From Marinospirillum sp031581385 (GTDB taxonomy: Bacteria; Pseudomonadota; Gammaproteobacteria; Pseudomonadales; Halomonadaceae), in contig NZ_CP085242.1 of NCBI RefSeq assembly GCF_044810985.1, positions 434,001-498,000 on the forward strand: DNA of 64,000 bases, written 5' to 3'. Shown here piece after piece: positions 1 to 8,670 of the stretch. How positions within the stretch are numbered: position 1 is the stretch's first letter; every line of letters begins with the position of its first letter. The position numbers and the translations under genes were made by a program. The notes under the pieces are model-generated. The model made no database searches, was not told the DNA's origin, and saw nothing but the letters and a program-made list of their open reading frames with translations.

Positions 1-516
1 TACGGTGACTCCGGCCTGGAAAAAGCCTTTCGGAAAGAGTTGCAGCAACTGCTTCCCGGAGCCAGCGGTTTTTTGCATGAAATGGGTGAATTGCTGGATG
101 AAATCCCGGTTGCCCTGGATGGTTTTGAACGCTTGGCAGGTGATCAGGAAGATGCGCCTCATTCCCATGCCCTGAATCTGAAACGTCAGGGTCTTCTGCC
201 TCTGCAATCCACGGTGCGCCTGCTGTGTCTGATCAAGGGGGTTTTCGATGGGGTCAGTACACGGGATCGCCTGACAGCGCTGGTCACCCGCCAGGTATTG
301 CCGCCCGAAGAGGCTGCTGACCTGGCTGCTGCTTTGCAGAATCTTCAGGCGTTACTGCTGACGGCCCAACTGAAAAGTCTGGATGCAGGCCGCAAGGCAG
401 ACAACTGGGTTGACAGCCGAAACCTGACGTCACGGGAAAAAAGTTTGCTGAAACTGGATTTGAAGCTGATACGCAACCTGGTCAGGAAAACACGCAAGCA
501 GCTGCCTTCCCTCTAA
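1..516 (+). CDS. C-terminal part of DUF294/CBS-type putative nucleotidyltransferase
   Basis: The frame is open from the first base, so this is the 3' part of a gene that starts before the window; 171 residues remain. The fragment is helical and leucine-rich, with a basic C-terminus (LIRNLVRKTRKQLPSL) preceded by a NLTSREKSLLK segment. This resembles the C-terminal substrate-binding half of DUF294/CBS-domain putative nucleotidyltransferases, which often sit beside acetate-sensor kinase and DnaQ-like exonuclease genes, as here. A TTG at position 40 could be read as a start, but the open frame upstream argues against it. Family assignment rests on C-terminal resemblance and context only. Confidence 0.6.
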   Translation, partial: YGDSGLEKAFRKELQQLLPGASGFLHEMGELLDEIPVALDGFERLAGDQEDAPHSHALNLKRQGLLPLQSTVRLLCLIKGVFDGVSTRDRLTALVTRQVLPPEEAADLAAALQNLQALLLTAQLKSLDAGRKADNWVDSRNLTSREKSLLKLDLKLIRNLVRKTRKQLPSL

Positions 517-533
517 AGAGAAGGCAGCTGCTT
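496..533 (+). terminator. Hairpin overlapping the stop codon of the DUF294-like gene
   Basis: A perfect 14-bp inverted repeat (496-509 with 520-533, AAGCAGCTGCCTTC and its complement) flanks the TAA stop. There is no long T-run after it (CTTATTAATC), so it may act as a 3'-end or RNA-stability hairpin rather than a strong intrinsic terminator. Confidence 0.5.
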
Positions 534-536
534 ATT

Positions 537-640
537 AATCGCGCAGGGACTGCGCTCCCACAAAGGGACTGCGCTCCTACAAAACTGTCTGTGGAAGCTC
601 ACTTTAATTCTGTGGGAGCTCGCTCCGCGAGCGATAATCG
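537..640. repeat. REP-like palindrome cluster
   Basis: One REP-like unit at 611-639 reads TGTGGGAGC, then a stem (GCTCGC/GCGAGC around TCC), then a CGATAAT tail. On the opposite strand, 537-562 has the same head, a different but still self-complementary stem (GCGCAG/CTGCGC around TCC) and a CGATT tail. A truncated third unit with head TGTAGGAGC lies at about 563-581. Shared head and tail with compensatory stem changes are typical of REP/REPIN elements. The cluster lies between the 3' ends of two convergent genes. Confidence 0.65.
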
Positions 641-649
641 TGCGCGCAG

Positions 650-1102
650 CTATTTTGTGTGCATGGAATGCGCTCTCACGTTGCGTACCGGCACGCTGAG
701 TTCAATCTGGCTGCCATCATCCAGGGTCAGGGTGACTTCAACCTGGCTGCCGGGGGTCAGGGTTTCCTTCAGATTGATTAGCATCAGGTGCAGGCCACCC
801 GGCTCCAGCAGGGTTTTTCCCTCGGCTGGAACCTCTATGCTTTCGACCCGGCGCATTTGCATGACACCGTCCACTTTGGTGTGGGTGTGCAGCTCAACCA
901 CTTCTGAAACCGGGCTGGAGGCTGCAACCAGAGCACGCTGTTCGGAGCCCTGGTTATGCAACTCCATGAAAGCAGCGCTCACCGGGGAGCCGGGAGGTAC
1001 AGCCCGGACATAAGGATCCTGAACCTGCAGTTCCTGGGCCAGACTGGCCAGGCTGAAGGTCAGCAAAACGACAAGTAAAAAGGGTTTCAATAAAGACTTC
1101 AT
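650..1102 (-). CDS. PCu(A)C-type periplasmic copper chaperone
   Basis: This 150-residue protein has a cleavable signal peptide (hydrophobic segment about 7-20, ending SLASLAQE). It carries the Cu(I)-binding His/Met set of the PCu(A)C family: ELHTHTKVDGVMQMRRVE at about 93-110 and GLHLM about 20 residues later. Family members deliver Cu(I) to the CuA or CuB site of cytochrome c oxidase in the periplasm. It follows a SCO1/SenC gene on the same strand with an 11-bp gap, a standard pairing in oxidase copper-centre assembly. Assignment by motif and context is firm; the exact client oxidase is not visible. Confidence 0.88.
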   Translation of the reverse strand: MKSLLKPFLLVVLLTFSLASLAQELQVQDPYVRAVPPGSPVSAAFMELHNQGSEQRALVAASSPVSEVVELHTHTKVDGVMQMRRVESIEVPAEGKTLLEPGGLHLMLINLKETLTPGSQVEVTLTLDDGSQIELSVPVRNVRAHSMHTK

Positions 1103-1113
1103 GGTCGTGTTTC

Positions 1114-1722
1114 CTATTCTGGAGACTTCTCAAGGGCATCAATCAGGGCTTGTTGTAGCTGATTGCCACTGCTGTTGTGGGAGAGGGTTGTGACCAGCTC
1201 CCCCTTGTTGTTGGCCAGATAAAAATCCGAGGTGTGGTCAACGGCATAACCCATGGCCGAATCCACCTCCACCCGCTGATAATAGGCACCATACTGGCGG
1301 GCCAGCTCTTTCAGCTCTTCCTCTTCACCGGTCACGCCGATAATACCGGCCTCAAAGAATTCAACATAAGCCTGCAGGCGCTCAGGTGTGTCCCTTTGCG
1401 GGTCTACAGAAATGAAAATCGGCTGCACTCTGTTGTTGAGTTCTTCCGGCAGGTTTTTCAGGGCTTTTGCCAGAAAAACCATGGACATGGGACAGATATC
1501 CGGACACCAGGTATAACCAAAATAGATCAAGGCCAACTGGTCATCATCCAGGTCGCTCAGGGAAACTTCCCCTTGTTTGCTGTCCAGGGTAAAGGGGGCA
1601 CCGGTGGGCTGGGAAGCCACAAGGTTTTGCGGGTTCTGGCTGCTGCCTGTCCAGATTTGCAGGCCTGCAAAAATGGCCAACAGGGCAAGGCCTACCCAAA
1701 GCAGGGTTCGATTTAATCGCAT
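1114..1722 (-). CDS. SCO1/SenC family copper-binding protein
   Basis: This 202-residue thioredoxin-fold protein has one N-terminal membrane anchor (LLWVGLALLAIFAGLQIW). The copper-binding CxxxC is in YTWCPDICPMSM and the conserved distal histidine in VDHTSDFYL. SCO proteins metallate or reduce the CuA site of cytochrome oxidase from the periplasmic face. An in-frame GTG lies 12 nt upstream; the ATG at 1722 is preferred because a purine-rich GTGAGAG lies just ahead of it. It is followed by the PCu(A)C gene and preceded by a DUF2946-like gene, forming a probable copper/oxidase operon. Confidence 0.9.
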   Translation of the reverse strand: MRLNRTLLWVGLALLAIFAGLQIWTGSSQNPQNLVASQPTGAPFTLDSKQGEVSLSDLDDDQLALIYFGYTWCPDICPMSMVFLAKALKNLPEELNNRVQPIFISVDPQRDTPERLQAYVEFFEAGIIGVTGEEEELKELARQYGAYYQRVEVDSAMGYAVDHTSDFYLANNKGELVTTLSHNSSGNQLQQALIDALEKSPE

Positions 1723-1766
1723 CTTGACTCTCACAGTGATTGATTCTTGCTAACAGTTTGGGTGCT

Positions 1767-2192
1767 TCAAGCCTGTAAGGGAGGTGCGCGGGGGGGAGGA
1801 CGTAAATGGTCGCCGGGTTTGGAAGCAGAACGAACCCTGGCCTGGGACACCGCCTGTTGCGGTGACTCGGGAAGAAACAGATCGGCTTGCTGACTGAGGG
1901 CCGGGGAGGTGGTGCATTCGGGGCAGGGATGATTGGGCTGAAGGGATTTCAGTCTTTCCCCCTGGTTGTTGAAAACCAGGCGTTCACTGCTGCCCTGCCA
2001 GCTACAGATTTCCAGAGTGCCGTCAGCATGCACCAGCAGGGGCGGCACGATAAAAGGCGTTAATACCCGCTGCGTGATGACGGCCAGAGCCATCAACAGC
2101 ATCAAGGTATTGAAAGTACGCCTTGTTCTTAGCATGGGAGACCCGAGAAAACCAGTAAGAGCAACAAGAATACCAGTAAAAACAACCGGCAA
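1767..2192 (-). CDS. DUF2946-like copper-associated membrane protein
   Basis: The 141-residue frame has an N-terminal hydrophobic segment, a short periplasmic-type segment with DGTLEICSW, a CPECTTS cysteine motif and a proline-rich tail ending RPPPRAPPLQA. This layout (anchor, ICS motif, CPxC, terminal RAPP-like tail) matches the poorly characterised DUF2946 family, often found beside copper genes. The frame opens with a TTG 9 bp after the preceding gene; an ATG at 2135 (MLRTRRTFN) is the more likely start if a conventional codon is used. Function is unknown; a role in copper handling is inferred from the SCO1 and PCu(A)C neighbours. Confidence 0.6.
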   Translation of the reverse strand: MPVVFTGILVALTGFLGSPMLRTRRTFNTLMLLMALAVITQRVLTPFIVPPLLVHADGTLEICSWQGSSERLVFNNQGERLKSLQPNHPCPECTTSPALSQQADLFLPESPQQAVSQARVRSASKPGDHLRPPPRAPPLQA

Positions 2193-2200
2193 CCAGAGGG

Positions 2201-4972
2201 TCAGTTTTGACTGGTTGCAGGCGCTTCGGAGGATTCTTCCTCCGGTGCTTTGGGCAGCTCAATGATCAGTCGGGCACCCGTGAGTTCCTGAGGGCCTTCC
2301 ACCCAGAGGCGACCCCCCAGATGGGCAATAATGCCCCGGCTGATGGGAAGCCCCAGGCCACTGCCCTTGGGCCGGCTCTTGTCATGGCTCTGACCGTGTT
2401 GTTGCTGGATCTGGTGGAATTTTTCAAACACCTTTTCCCTTTCCTCCTCGGCAATTCCCGGCCCATTGTCTTCAACCGAAAGACGCCAGTGTTTTTTCCA
2501 GGTCTGGAGTTTCAGTTTGACCTGGGGGTTATTGCTGTCGGCAAATTTGCGGGCATTATCCAGGAGGTTGATCACCACCTGCTGCAGGCGATCCGGGTCG
2601 GCCACCACCCAGGCCTGAGTTTCGGGCAGATCCACTTCCAGGTTGACCTGGCGCTCCTGATAAAGCTGGGTGATGGCATCCGCTGAATCCTGTGTGAGCT
2701 GTTTGAAATCCAGCCTTTCCGGGTTGAGCCGCATGCGCCCGGATTCCAGCCGTGCCAGATCCAGGATTTCTTCAATCAAACGCGAAAGCCGCTCACTTTC
2801 CTTGACGATCACTCCTAAAAAGTGGGCCTGCTTCTCAGGTTCCACGGTTGGGCTGTCACGCAGGATCTCCGCAAAGGCTCTGATGGAGGTCAGGGGCGTG
2901 CGCAGCTCATGGCTGACCATGGCCACAAACTCATCCTTGAGGCGATCCAGTTCGCGAAGACGTTCGTTGGCGCTGCGCAACTCTTCGCCGATACGAACCA
3001 GTTCTGCTGATTTCTGTTCCAGACGCTTGTTGTACTCCAGTGTCTGGCTGGTGGTATCCAAAATACTGAGCACCGCCTCCAGATCCAGGGCTTCGCCGCG
3101 CACCACCGAGTTGATCAGAACCCTGGCTGAAGCACTGCCCAGAGCCCCGGTCAGGGCCTGTTCGGCCTGACTGATCAGGTCGGGAGGGGCGATTTGTTCA
3201 TTATCGGCCGTGGGATTCTGGGTATCACCAAATTTCCTGAATACCCGCTGGGTACTGGCCTGACCCAGATAGCGGTTGAGCAGCTGGTAGAGTTCGCCCC
3301 GTGTGGTTTGTCCGAGCCAAAGCGGGGTTTGCATGACGTCCGGTCTCAGGCCTTCGGTGAAAAGCGCCGCCTGGGTCTGCTCCAGGCTGTTCTGGCGGGA
3401 AAACAGGGAAATCCCCACGAGCAAACCAACATTAACCAAAAGGCTCCAAAAGATGGCATGGGTGTAGATGTCCCAGCCTTCCAGGCCAAACAGGGCATAG
3501 GGTTTAAGCCATTCAATACCCCAGGGGCCTGCCTCGATCAGAGTCATGGACAGCCAGCCGGACTGGGCAAAGCCGGGAATCAAAAGGGTGTGGGCCCAGA
3601 CCAGAAAGCCCCCGATCAGGCCCAGAGTAGCCCCACGGCTATTGGCTCCCCGCCAGTAAAGCCCCAGCAGCAGGGAGGGGGCAAACTGGGCTGCTGCTGC
3701 AAAGGAGACCAGACCGATGGTCACCAAACTGTAGGATTCACCGATCAGGGCATGGTAAAGGTAGCCCAGCAGCAGGATCAGCAAAATGGCGATACGGCGA
3801 ATACCCAGTAGCCAGCCACTCAGGTTGCGGGTGGGGTCCAGATGCAACCACTTCCAGCGTAATAATACCGGCATCACCAGATGGTTGCTGATCATGGTGG
3901 ACAGGGCAATGGTTTCTACAATGACCATGCCGGTGGCTGCCGCCAGACCGCCGATAAAGACTATCAGAGGCAGGGTTTCCAGACCGGCCGACAAAGGCAG
4001 AGTGAGCACAAAGCTGTCCGGCTCCTGGGCGGCGCCACCCAGCAGCACCCCGGCAAAGGCAATGGGTATGACAAACAGGTTGATGGCTATCAGATACAGG
4101 GGAAACATCCAGCTGGCGCGTTTGAGGTGGGCTTCATCAACATTTTCCACGACCAGTACCTGAAACTGGCGGGGCAAGGTGATAAAGGCCAGGGTGGCCA
4201 GCACCAGAGTGCCCACCCAGCCCACAGCACCTCCAGGCACGGCATCCAATCCCATGCTGTTGATCAGGTCTGGATGTTCTGCTGCCTGGCTGAGAAGATC
4301 AACAGGGCCGTTGTAGAGCCAGAAGACCACAAAGAATCCCAGGGTCAGAAAAGCCACCAGCTTGATGATGGATTCAAAGGCAATGGCAGCCACCATGCCC
4401 TCGTGGCGCTCACTGGCATCCAGATGGCGGGTGCCAAACAGAATCGTGAAAACGCCCAATACCAGAGCAACCCAGAAGGACTTGTCCATCCAGAAGCTCT
4501 TGTTGGCCACATCCGAGCCGGAATAGGGGTACTCGGTCAGTACCGCATGGCTGATGGTAATGGCTTTCAGCTGTAAAGCGATGTAAGGCATGATGGCCAC
4601 CACTGCGATCAGGGTGACCAGGGCCGCCAACTGCCCGCTTTTGCCATAGCGGGCACTGATAAAGTCGGCAATGGAGGTGATTCGCTGGGCGCGGGCAATA
4701 CGAACCATCTTGCGGATCATCACCCAACCCAGGAGCATGGCCAGAGTCGGCCCCAGGTAAATCAGCAGGAAACTGGGTCCAGAATCGGTGGCCCGCCCGA
4801 CACTGCCGTAAAAAGTCCAGGCCGTGCAGTAGACGGCAATGGAAAGGGTATAGACGAGCGGTGAATTGATGACCGAACGTCCCGTTTCAGCCCGCCGGTC
4901 ACCCCAGGCTGCAATCAGAAACAGGATGGCCAGATAGCTGAAAGCAACAGCCAGGGTGATCCAGTCACTCAT
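2201..4972 (-). CDS. Sodium/solute symporter–histidine kinase fusion (CrbS-like sensor)
   Basis: The protein has 923 residues. Residues about 1-500 form a polytopic SSS-type transporter domain. A linker of about 130 residues looks like the STAC domain that joins SSS modules to kinases. Then come HisKA (phospho-acceptor His near 688 in MVSHELRTPL) and HATPase_c (NLLDNARKF, DNGPGI, GSGLGL). No receiver or obvious PAS domain is present. CrbS-type proteins sense acetate-like metabolites and control acetyl-CoA synthetase. The ATG at 4972 is chosen over an upstream in-frame start because GGAGGGAAG precedes it and it overlaps the upstream stop (ATGAGTGA). It is the last gene of the operon with the exonuclease fusion and response regulator. 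The ligand is inferred, not shown. Confidence 0.85.
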   Translation of the reverse strand: MSDWITLAVAFSYLAILFLIAAWGDRRAETGRSVINSPLVYTLSIAVYCTAWTFYGSVGRATDSGPSFLLIYLGPTLAMLLGWVMIRKMVRIARAQRITSIADFISARYGKSGQLAALVTLIAVVAIMPYIALQLKAITISHAVLTEYPYSGSDVANKSFWMDKSFWVALVLGVFTILFGTRHLDASERHEGMVAAIAFESIIKLVAFLTLGFFVVFWLYNGPVDLLSQAAEHPDLINSMGLDAVPGGAVGWVGTLVLATLAFITLPRQFQVLVVENVDEAHLKRASWMFPLYLIAINLFVIPIAFAGVLLGGAAQEPDSFVLTLPLSAGLETLPLIVFIGGLAAATGMVIVETIALSTMISNHLVMPVLLRWKWLHLDPTRNLSGWLLGIRRIAILLILLLGYLYHALIGESYSLVTIGLVSFAAAAQFAPSLLLGLYWRGANSRGATLGLIGGFLVWAHTLLIPGFAQSGWLSMTLIEAGPWGIEWLKPYALFGLEGWDIYTHAIFWSLLVNVGLLVGISLFSRQNSLEQTQAALFTEGLRPDVMQTPLWLGQTTRGELYQLLNRYLGQASTQRVFRKFGDTQNPTADNEQIAPPDLISQAEQALTGALGSASARVLINSVVRGEALDLEAVLSILDTTSQTLEYNKRLEQKSAELVRIGEELRSANERLRELDRLKDEFVAMVSHELRTPLTSIRAFAEILRDSPTVEPEKQAHFLGVIVKESERLSRLIEEILDLARLESGRMRLNPERLDFKQLTQDSADAITQLYQERQVNLEVDLPETQAWVVADPDRLQQVVINLLDNARKFADSNNPQVKLKLQTWKKHWRLSVEDNGPGIAEEEREKVFEKFHQIQQQHGQSHDKSRPKGSGLGLPISRGIIAHLGGRLWVEGPQELTGARLIIELPKAPEEESSEAPATSQN

Positions 4973-5162
4973 CCTTGCTTCCCTCCAACAGCCAGGCAGC
5001 CAGACCAATCACCCCCAGCCAGACTGCAAAAACATAAACCGGCAGCCAGGAAATCCCGGAAGCTGAAGGTCGGTCAAACAGCAGCAGGAGCGGAGGTGTG
5101 AACAGCAGGCCAGCAAGCAGTGTCAGCCCGATCAGGCGTGCCTGGTTGACCGGCTTTTTCAT
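4965..5162 (-). CDS. Small two-helix membrane protein upstream of the symporter-kinase
   Basis: The 65-residue protein has two hydrophobic segments (about 10-29 and 40-59) and a charged tail GSKDE. Its start overlaps the exonuclease-fusion stop in ATGA, and its stop overlaps the symporter-kinase start, so the three are translationally coupled. Small membrane partners are common beside SSS transporters (DUF485 or DUF4212 types), but I cannot assign this sequence to either. A regulatory or assembly subunit of the sensor is an inference from position. Confidence 0.75.
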   Translation of the reverse strand: MKKPVNQARLIGLTLLAGLLFTPPLLLLFDRPSASGISWLPVYVFAVWLGVIGLAAWLLEGSKDE

Positions 5163-7186
5163 GATGCTTCCACCTGGGCTTTCTGCAGCTCCAGGGCATC
5201 CTTGAGCGTGTGGATGCCACGCGCTTCCAGGCGTGGCAGCAAGGCCAGCAGCAGTTCCGCCGTTACCCTGGCATCGCCCAGAGCGGTGTGACGGGTTCCC
5301 GGAGGAAAGGTCAGCTTGAAGCGCTCGGCCAGATCATCCAGGCCGTGACCTTCCAGATTCTTGTCCAGCCCCCTGGACAACAACAGGGTGTCGAGTACCG
5401 GCATGTTGAATTCAATATCCAGTTCTTCGGCCTCCAGATTGATGGCCAGCAGATCAAAGGCGGCGTTGTGAGCCACCAGAATGCCATTGCCGACAAACTC
5501 CCGAAAACGCGGCAGCACCACCTTCAAGGGGGGAGATTTCTCAACGTCGGCATCCGTCAGGCCGTGTATCCGGGTGCTGGCAGGCGGGATGGGACGATTG
5601 GGATTGACCTTCTGGTCGAAAACCTCCTGGGCCAGCAGGCGACCTTTAAGCAGGCGACAGGCACCGATGCTGATCACCTTGTCGCCCTTGCGCAGCTCCA
5701 GTCCGGTGGTTTCTGTATCAAAAACCACCATTTCCAGCTGGTTGAACCGCAGTTGCCCCAGTTCATCCGTGGGTGCAGGCAGATCAGCAATACTGAAGTC
5801 ATGAAACTCGGGGCGTGACTCTATGGCCGGGGGTGGGGGGTAGACGCGTTTGGCCGCTGGCAGGGGAATGCGCAGGCGGGCATAAACCCCATCTGCATCC
5901 TGCAGACTCCACCAGTCACTGGAATGACGACGTAAAATGTCGCCCATACGGGGTGACATGTCTTCATCGGCCAGCGTCATTTCCTGCCATTCCTGCAGCA
6001 GGCTGAGGCTCAGGGGCTCGCCCTTCCAGATCAGATCCAGATAAACACGGTTGTTGCCCAGCTGGATTTCACTTTCAAAACTCGTTTGTCCGGTGGCCTC
6101 CTGCAGTTGGGTGAGTAAACGTTGCAGCAGTGCCAGCAGGCTGGGGCTGTCGGCTCGCAACCAGACGGGGATACCGATGGGGGTCAGTTGCAGTTGTTGA
6201 TCCAGGCTGGGAAGAAGGGCCTGCCAGAGATCATTGGACCAGGTGTCCGAAAGTTGCCCCTGTTCCAGATGCAGGTTTTCCAGCAGTTGGGCCAGTTCAC
6301 TGATCAGGCCGCTGAGAGCCTGGCTGTCCTGATGCATGGCTGTTTGCAGGCGGTTGTTGAGTTCCGGGCCGGTGTTGCCACTGCTGAGCACTTCTCCGGC
6401 GGTGGCCAGGTTGGCGGCATGCCCACGTAAGGCTGGCAGCAGACTGCCCAGGGGTTTTCGCCAGCGCTGATCGGTTTGTTGACGCTCAGTGGCATCTTCC
6501 AGAGTGACCAGGGCCTCACCCTGGCTGGCCAGTACCTGGCGCAGATCACACAAAAACCAGCGATCCTCGTGAGGCAGCAGAAGTTGACGCGGACTGCCGT
6601 CCTTGGGGAGCTGGTGAAGGGCATCGCTCAGGCTGGGAGCAGGCAGAAGCTCCTCCAGCCTGCGGCCCAGACCCAGGGCAGGATTCTTGGCGAATAGCTG
6701 TTCGGCTGCCGGGTTGAAGAGCAGCAGCCGCTGGTGGCGGTCACAAAGCAAGAGGGGAACTTTCAGCACCTGCAGCAGTGCTTCCAGCTCCTGACGGATT
6801 CGGGCGGCATCCTTGGCCCCCTGGATCTTGGCTTCTCCCAGCAGGGCACGATCATTTCGCCAACCCTGACGCAGGCGTTCCAGATCGGGCTGCAGCACTG
6901 TCAGCCAGCCTTCCGGAGGAAAGTCATTCTGGGCATCAGGGTTGCCCGCCAGACGTGCCAGTTGCACCTGCAGATGTCGTAGGGGGCGGAATAGTTGCAC
7001 TTCCAATGGGAGTCCGATCAGAATCAGTAGCAGGCCCGCCGACAGGCAGAAAAACCAGAGCAACAGGCGTGCAAAACCTTCCGGCTGCAGCTGACTTTCC
7101 AGCCAGAGGCCACTGAGCAGGCCCAGAAAAATACTACTGCCGGTCAGCAGCATCCAGAGTCCCAAGAGTTTCTGACGATGCGGCAT
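5159..7186 (-). CDS. Membrane-anchored PAS/degenerate-kinase/DEDDh exonuclease fusion
   Basis: The 675-residue protein has two N-terminal membrane helices (about 10-28 and 38-60). A PAS-like segment at about 135-200 contains LLLCDRHQRLLLFNPAAEQL. The middle (about 240-450) resembles a decayed DHp/HATPase pair without a clear H-box or G-boxes. Residues 484-675 are a complete DnaQ-like 3'-5' exonuclease: D490 and E492 in VVFDTETTG, D578 in NAAFDLL, H633 in TRHTALGDAR and D638. Nuclease chemistry is therefore expected to be intact while kinase activity is doubtful. It sits between the single-domain response regulator and the small membrane protein with almost no spacing. Its substrate and its link to metabolite sensing are unknown. 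Confidence 0.82.
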   Translation of the reverse strand: MPHRQKLLGLWMLLTGSSIFLGLLSGLWLESQLQPEGFARLLLWFFCLSAGLLLILIGLPLEVQLFRPLRHLQVQLARLAGNPDAQNDFPPEGWLTVLQPDLERLRQGWRNDRALLGEAKIQGAKDAARIRQELEALLQVLKVPLLLCDRHQRLLLFNPAAEQLFAKNPALGLGRRLEELLPAPSLSDALHQLPKDGSPRQLLLPHEDRWFLCDLRQVLASQGEALVTLEDATERQQTDQRWRKPLGSLLPALRGHAANLATAGEVLSSGNTGPELNNRLQTAMHQDSQALSGLISELAQLLENLHLEQGQLSDTWSNDLWQALLPSLDQQLQLTPIGIPVWLRADSPSLLALLQRLLTQLQEATGQTSFESEIQLGNNRVYLDLIWKGEPLSLSLLQEWQEMTLADEDMSPRMGDILRRHSSDWWSLQDADGVYARLRIPLPAAKRVYPPPPAIESRPEFHDFSIADLPAPTDELGQLRFNQLEMVVFDTETTGLELRKGDKVISIGACRLLKGRLLAQEVFDQKVNPNRPIPPASTRIHGLTDADVEKSPPLKVVLPRFREFVGNGILVAHNAAFDLLAINLEAEELDIEFNMPVLDTLLLSRGLDKNLEGHGLDDLAERFKLTFPPGTRHTALGDARVTAELLLALLPRLEARGIHTLKDALELQKAQVEAS

Positions 7187-7198
7187 GCTTCAGGCTCC

Positions 7199-7579
7199 CT
7201 AGTTATTGTTATCCTTTTCCTGGATCAGGGCGGTTACCTTGTCCACCAACTGACGGGTGGAGAAGGGTTTGGTGACATAGTCATCCGCTCCCAGAGCCAG
7301 CCCTTTTTCTTTTTCAACTTCGCGCCCATGGGCTGTCAGCATGATGATGGGCAAACGCTTGAATTTATCCTGCTCACGCAGGGTTTCCAGAACTTCAAAG
7401 CCGCTGATTCCCGGCAGACTGATATCCAGGAGCAGCAGGTCGGGTTGAAAGGAAGCCACCAGCTCCAGGGCCGTTTCACCCTCTTCGGCTGTCTTGACCT
7501 CAAAACCGGCCTGCTGCATCAGGAACTCCAGCGACAGAACAATATTGGGTTCATCATCAACCACCAGAACCTTGGCCAT
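7199..7579 (-). CDS. Single-domain CheY-like response regulator
   Basis: This 126-residue protein is a receiver domain only: acidic pocket DDE at 8-10, phospho-acceptor D52 (LLDISLPG), T82 (MLTAHG) and K104 (YVTKPFS), then a short tail with no DNA-binding module. AGGAGA precedes the ATG. It is the first gene of the operon with the exonuclease fusion and symporter-kinase, so it is the likely partner of that kinase. CrbR-type partners of CrbS normally carry a LuxR-type output domain, so output here must go through protein contact, phosphotransfer or another regulator. Confidence 0.9.
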   Translation of the reverse strand: MAKVLVVDDEPNIVLSLEFLMQQAGFEVKTAEEGETALELVASFQPDLLLLDISLPGISGFEVLETLREQDKFKRLPIIMLTAHGREVEKEKGLALGADDYVTKPFSTRQLVDKVTALIQEKDNNN

Positions 7580-7701
7580 GCGATCTCTCCTGAAGTTTGT
7601 ATTTTATTTCAGTCTAGTGGCTTGCAGGGATTCTGGAAAGGCGACCAAGGACTCATACTCGGTTACAATGGCTTTTTATTTGAGTAGGGAGTGAAGCAAG
7701 C

Positions 7702-8661
7702 GTGTTATTACAATGGCTGGCGGTTGTTGCGGGTCTGATACTTCTGGTCTGGAGTGCGGATCGCTTTGTCATAGGTGCCTCGGTGACTGCAGAAAAACTG
7801 GGCGTTCCGGTTCTGGTCATCGGTATGCTGCTGATGGGGTTTGGTACCTCGGCACCGGAAATGCTGGTTGCCATTCAGGCTTCCCTGGATGGCAGTCCTG
7901 ATCTGGCGGTGGGGAATGCTTTGGGTTCCAACATTGCCAATATTGCCCTGATTCTGGGCCTGACCGCCCTGATTGCTCCCATTCCAGTGGCCACCGGCCT
8001 GGTGCGCAAGGAAATCCCTCTGCTGTTGGTGGTGACTCTGGGCGCGGCCCTGTTGTTGCTGAACCAGCAGTTGGACTGGTGGAAAGGGGTGTTGCTGGTA
8101 GTTGGCCTGCTGGCCTTTATCGGTTACAGCTACTGGCTAACCCGCCAGGGCCAGAGTGATGCCCTGCTGGAAGAAGTGGAAAGCACTCTGCAGCCCATGT
8201 CCACAGCCCGTGCGCTCTTCTGGTTGCTGGTGGGGCTGGTACTTTTGATTGTCAGTTCGCGTCTGCTGGTCTGGGGGGCGGTAGAACTGGCTTTGTCCTG
8301 GGGTGTCAGTGAAATGGTGGTGGGCCTGACCCTGGTTGCGGTTGGCACCAGCTTGCCGGAACTGGCAGCCAGCCTGGCAGCAGCCCGCAAGGGGCAATCG
8401 GAACTGGTGCTGGGCAATATCATCGGTTCCAACGTCTTCAATCTGTTGGCGGTGCTGCCCATGCCTGCTTTGCTGGCCAGTGGCAGCCAGCTGGGCTCCG
8501 AATTACTCTGGCGCGACCTGCCGGTGATGCTGGGGCTGACTGTCCTTTTGCTGCTGGTTTCTCTGGGTCGTCAGGGTCAGGAAAGGATCAACCGCCTGGA
8601 AGGGGCCGGTCTGCTCTTGTGCTTTGTCGGCTACCAGGGCTGGTTGTTCCTGGGTTCCTGA
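7702..8661 (+). CDS. CaCA-family Na+/Ca2+ antiporter (YrbG-like)
   Basis: The 319-residue inner-membrane protein has the two inverted alpha-repeats of calcium/cation antiporters. The first contains GFGTSAPEMLV and GNALGSNIANIALIL; the second contains AVGTSLPELAASL and GNIIGSNVFNLL. These carry the conserved acidic, Ser and Asn residues of the ion sites. The start is GTG at 7702, supported by AGGGAG about 10 nt upstream. Ten or eleven membrane helices are expected. It is monocistronic and ends 9 bp before the convergent trkA. Ion specificity is inferred from the family. Confidence 0.9.
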   Translation: MLLQWLAVVAGLILLVWSADRFVIGASVTAEKLGVPVLVIGMLLMGFGTSAPEMLVAIQASLDGSPDLAVGNALGSNIANIALILGLTALIAPIPVATGLVRKEIPLLLVVTLGAALLLLNQQLDWWKGVLLVVGLLAFIGYSYWLTRQGQSDALLEEVESTLQPMSTARALFWLLVGLVLLIVSSRLLVWGAVELALSWGVSEMVVGLTLVAVGTSLPELAASLAAARKGQSELVLGNIIGSNVFNLLAVLPMPALLASGSQLGSELLWRDLPVMLGLTVLLLLVSLGRQGQERINRLEGAGLLLCFVGYQGWLFLGS

Positions 8662-8670
8662 ACCTGACTG

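Noticed and set aside
591..1013. A 140-codon plus-strand frame starting in the REP cluster
   Set aside because: It lies opposite the PCu(A)C gene and has no ribosome-binding site or recognisable domain.
3194..3811. A 205-codon frame antisense to the symporter-kinase
   Set aside because: Gly/Gln-rich shadow frame opposite a clear SSS/STAC coding region.
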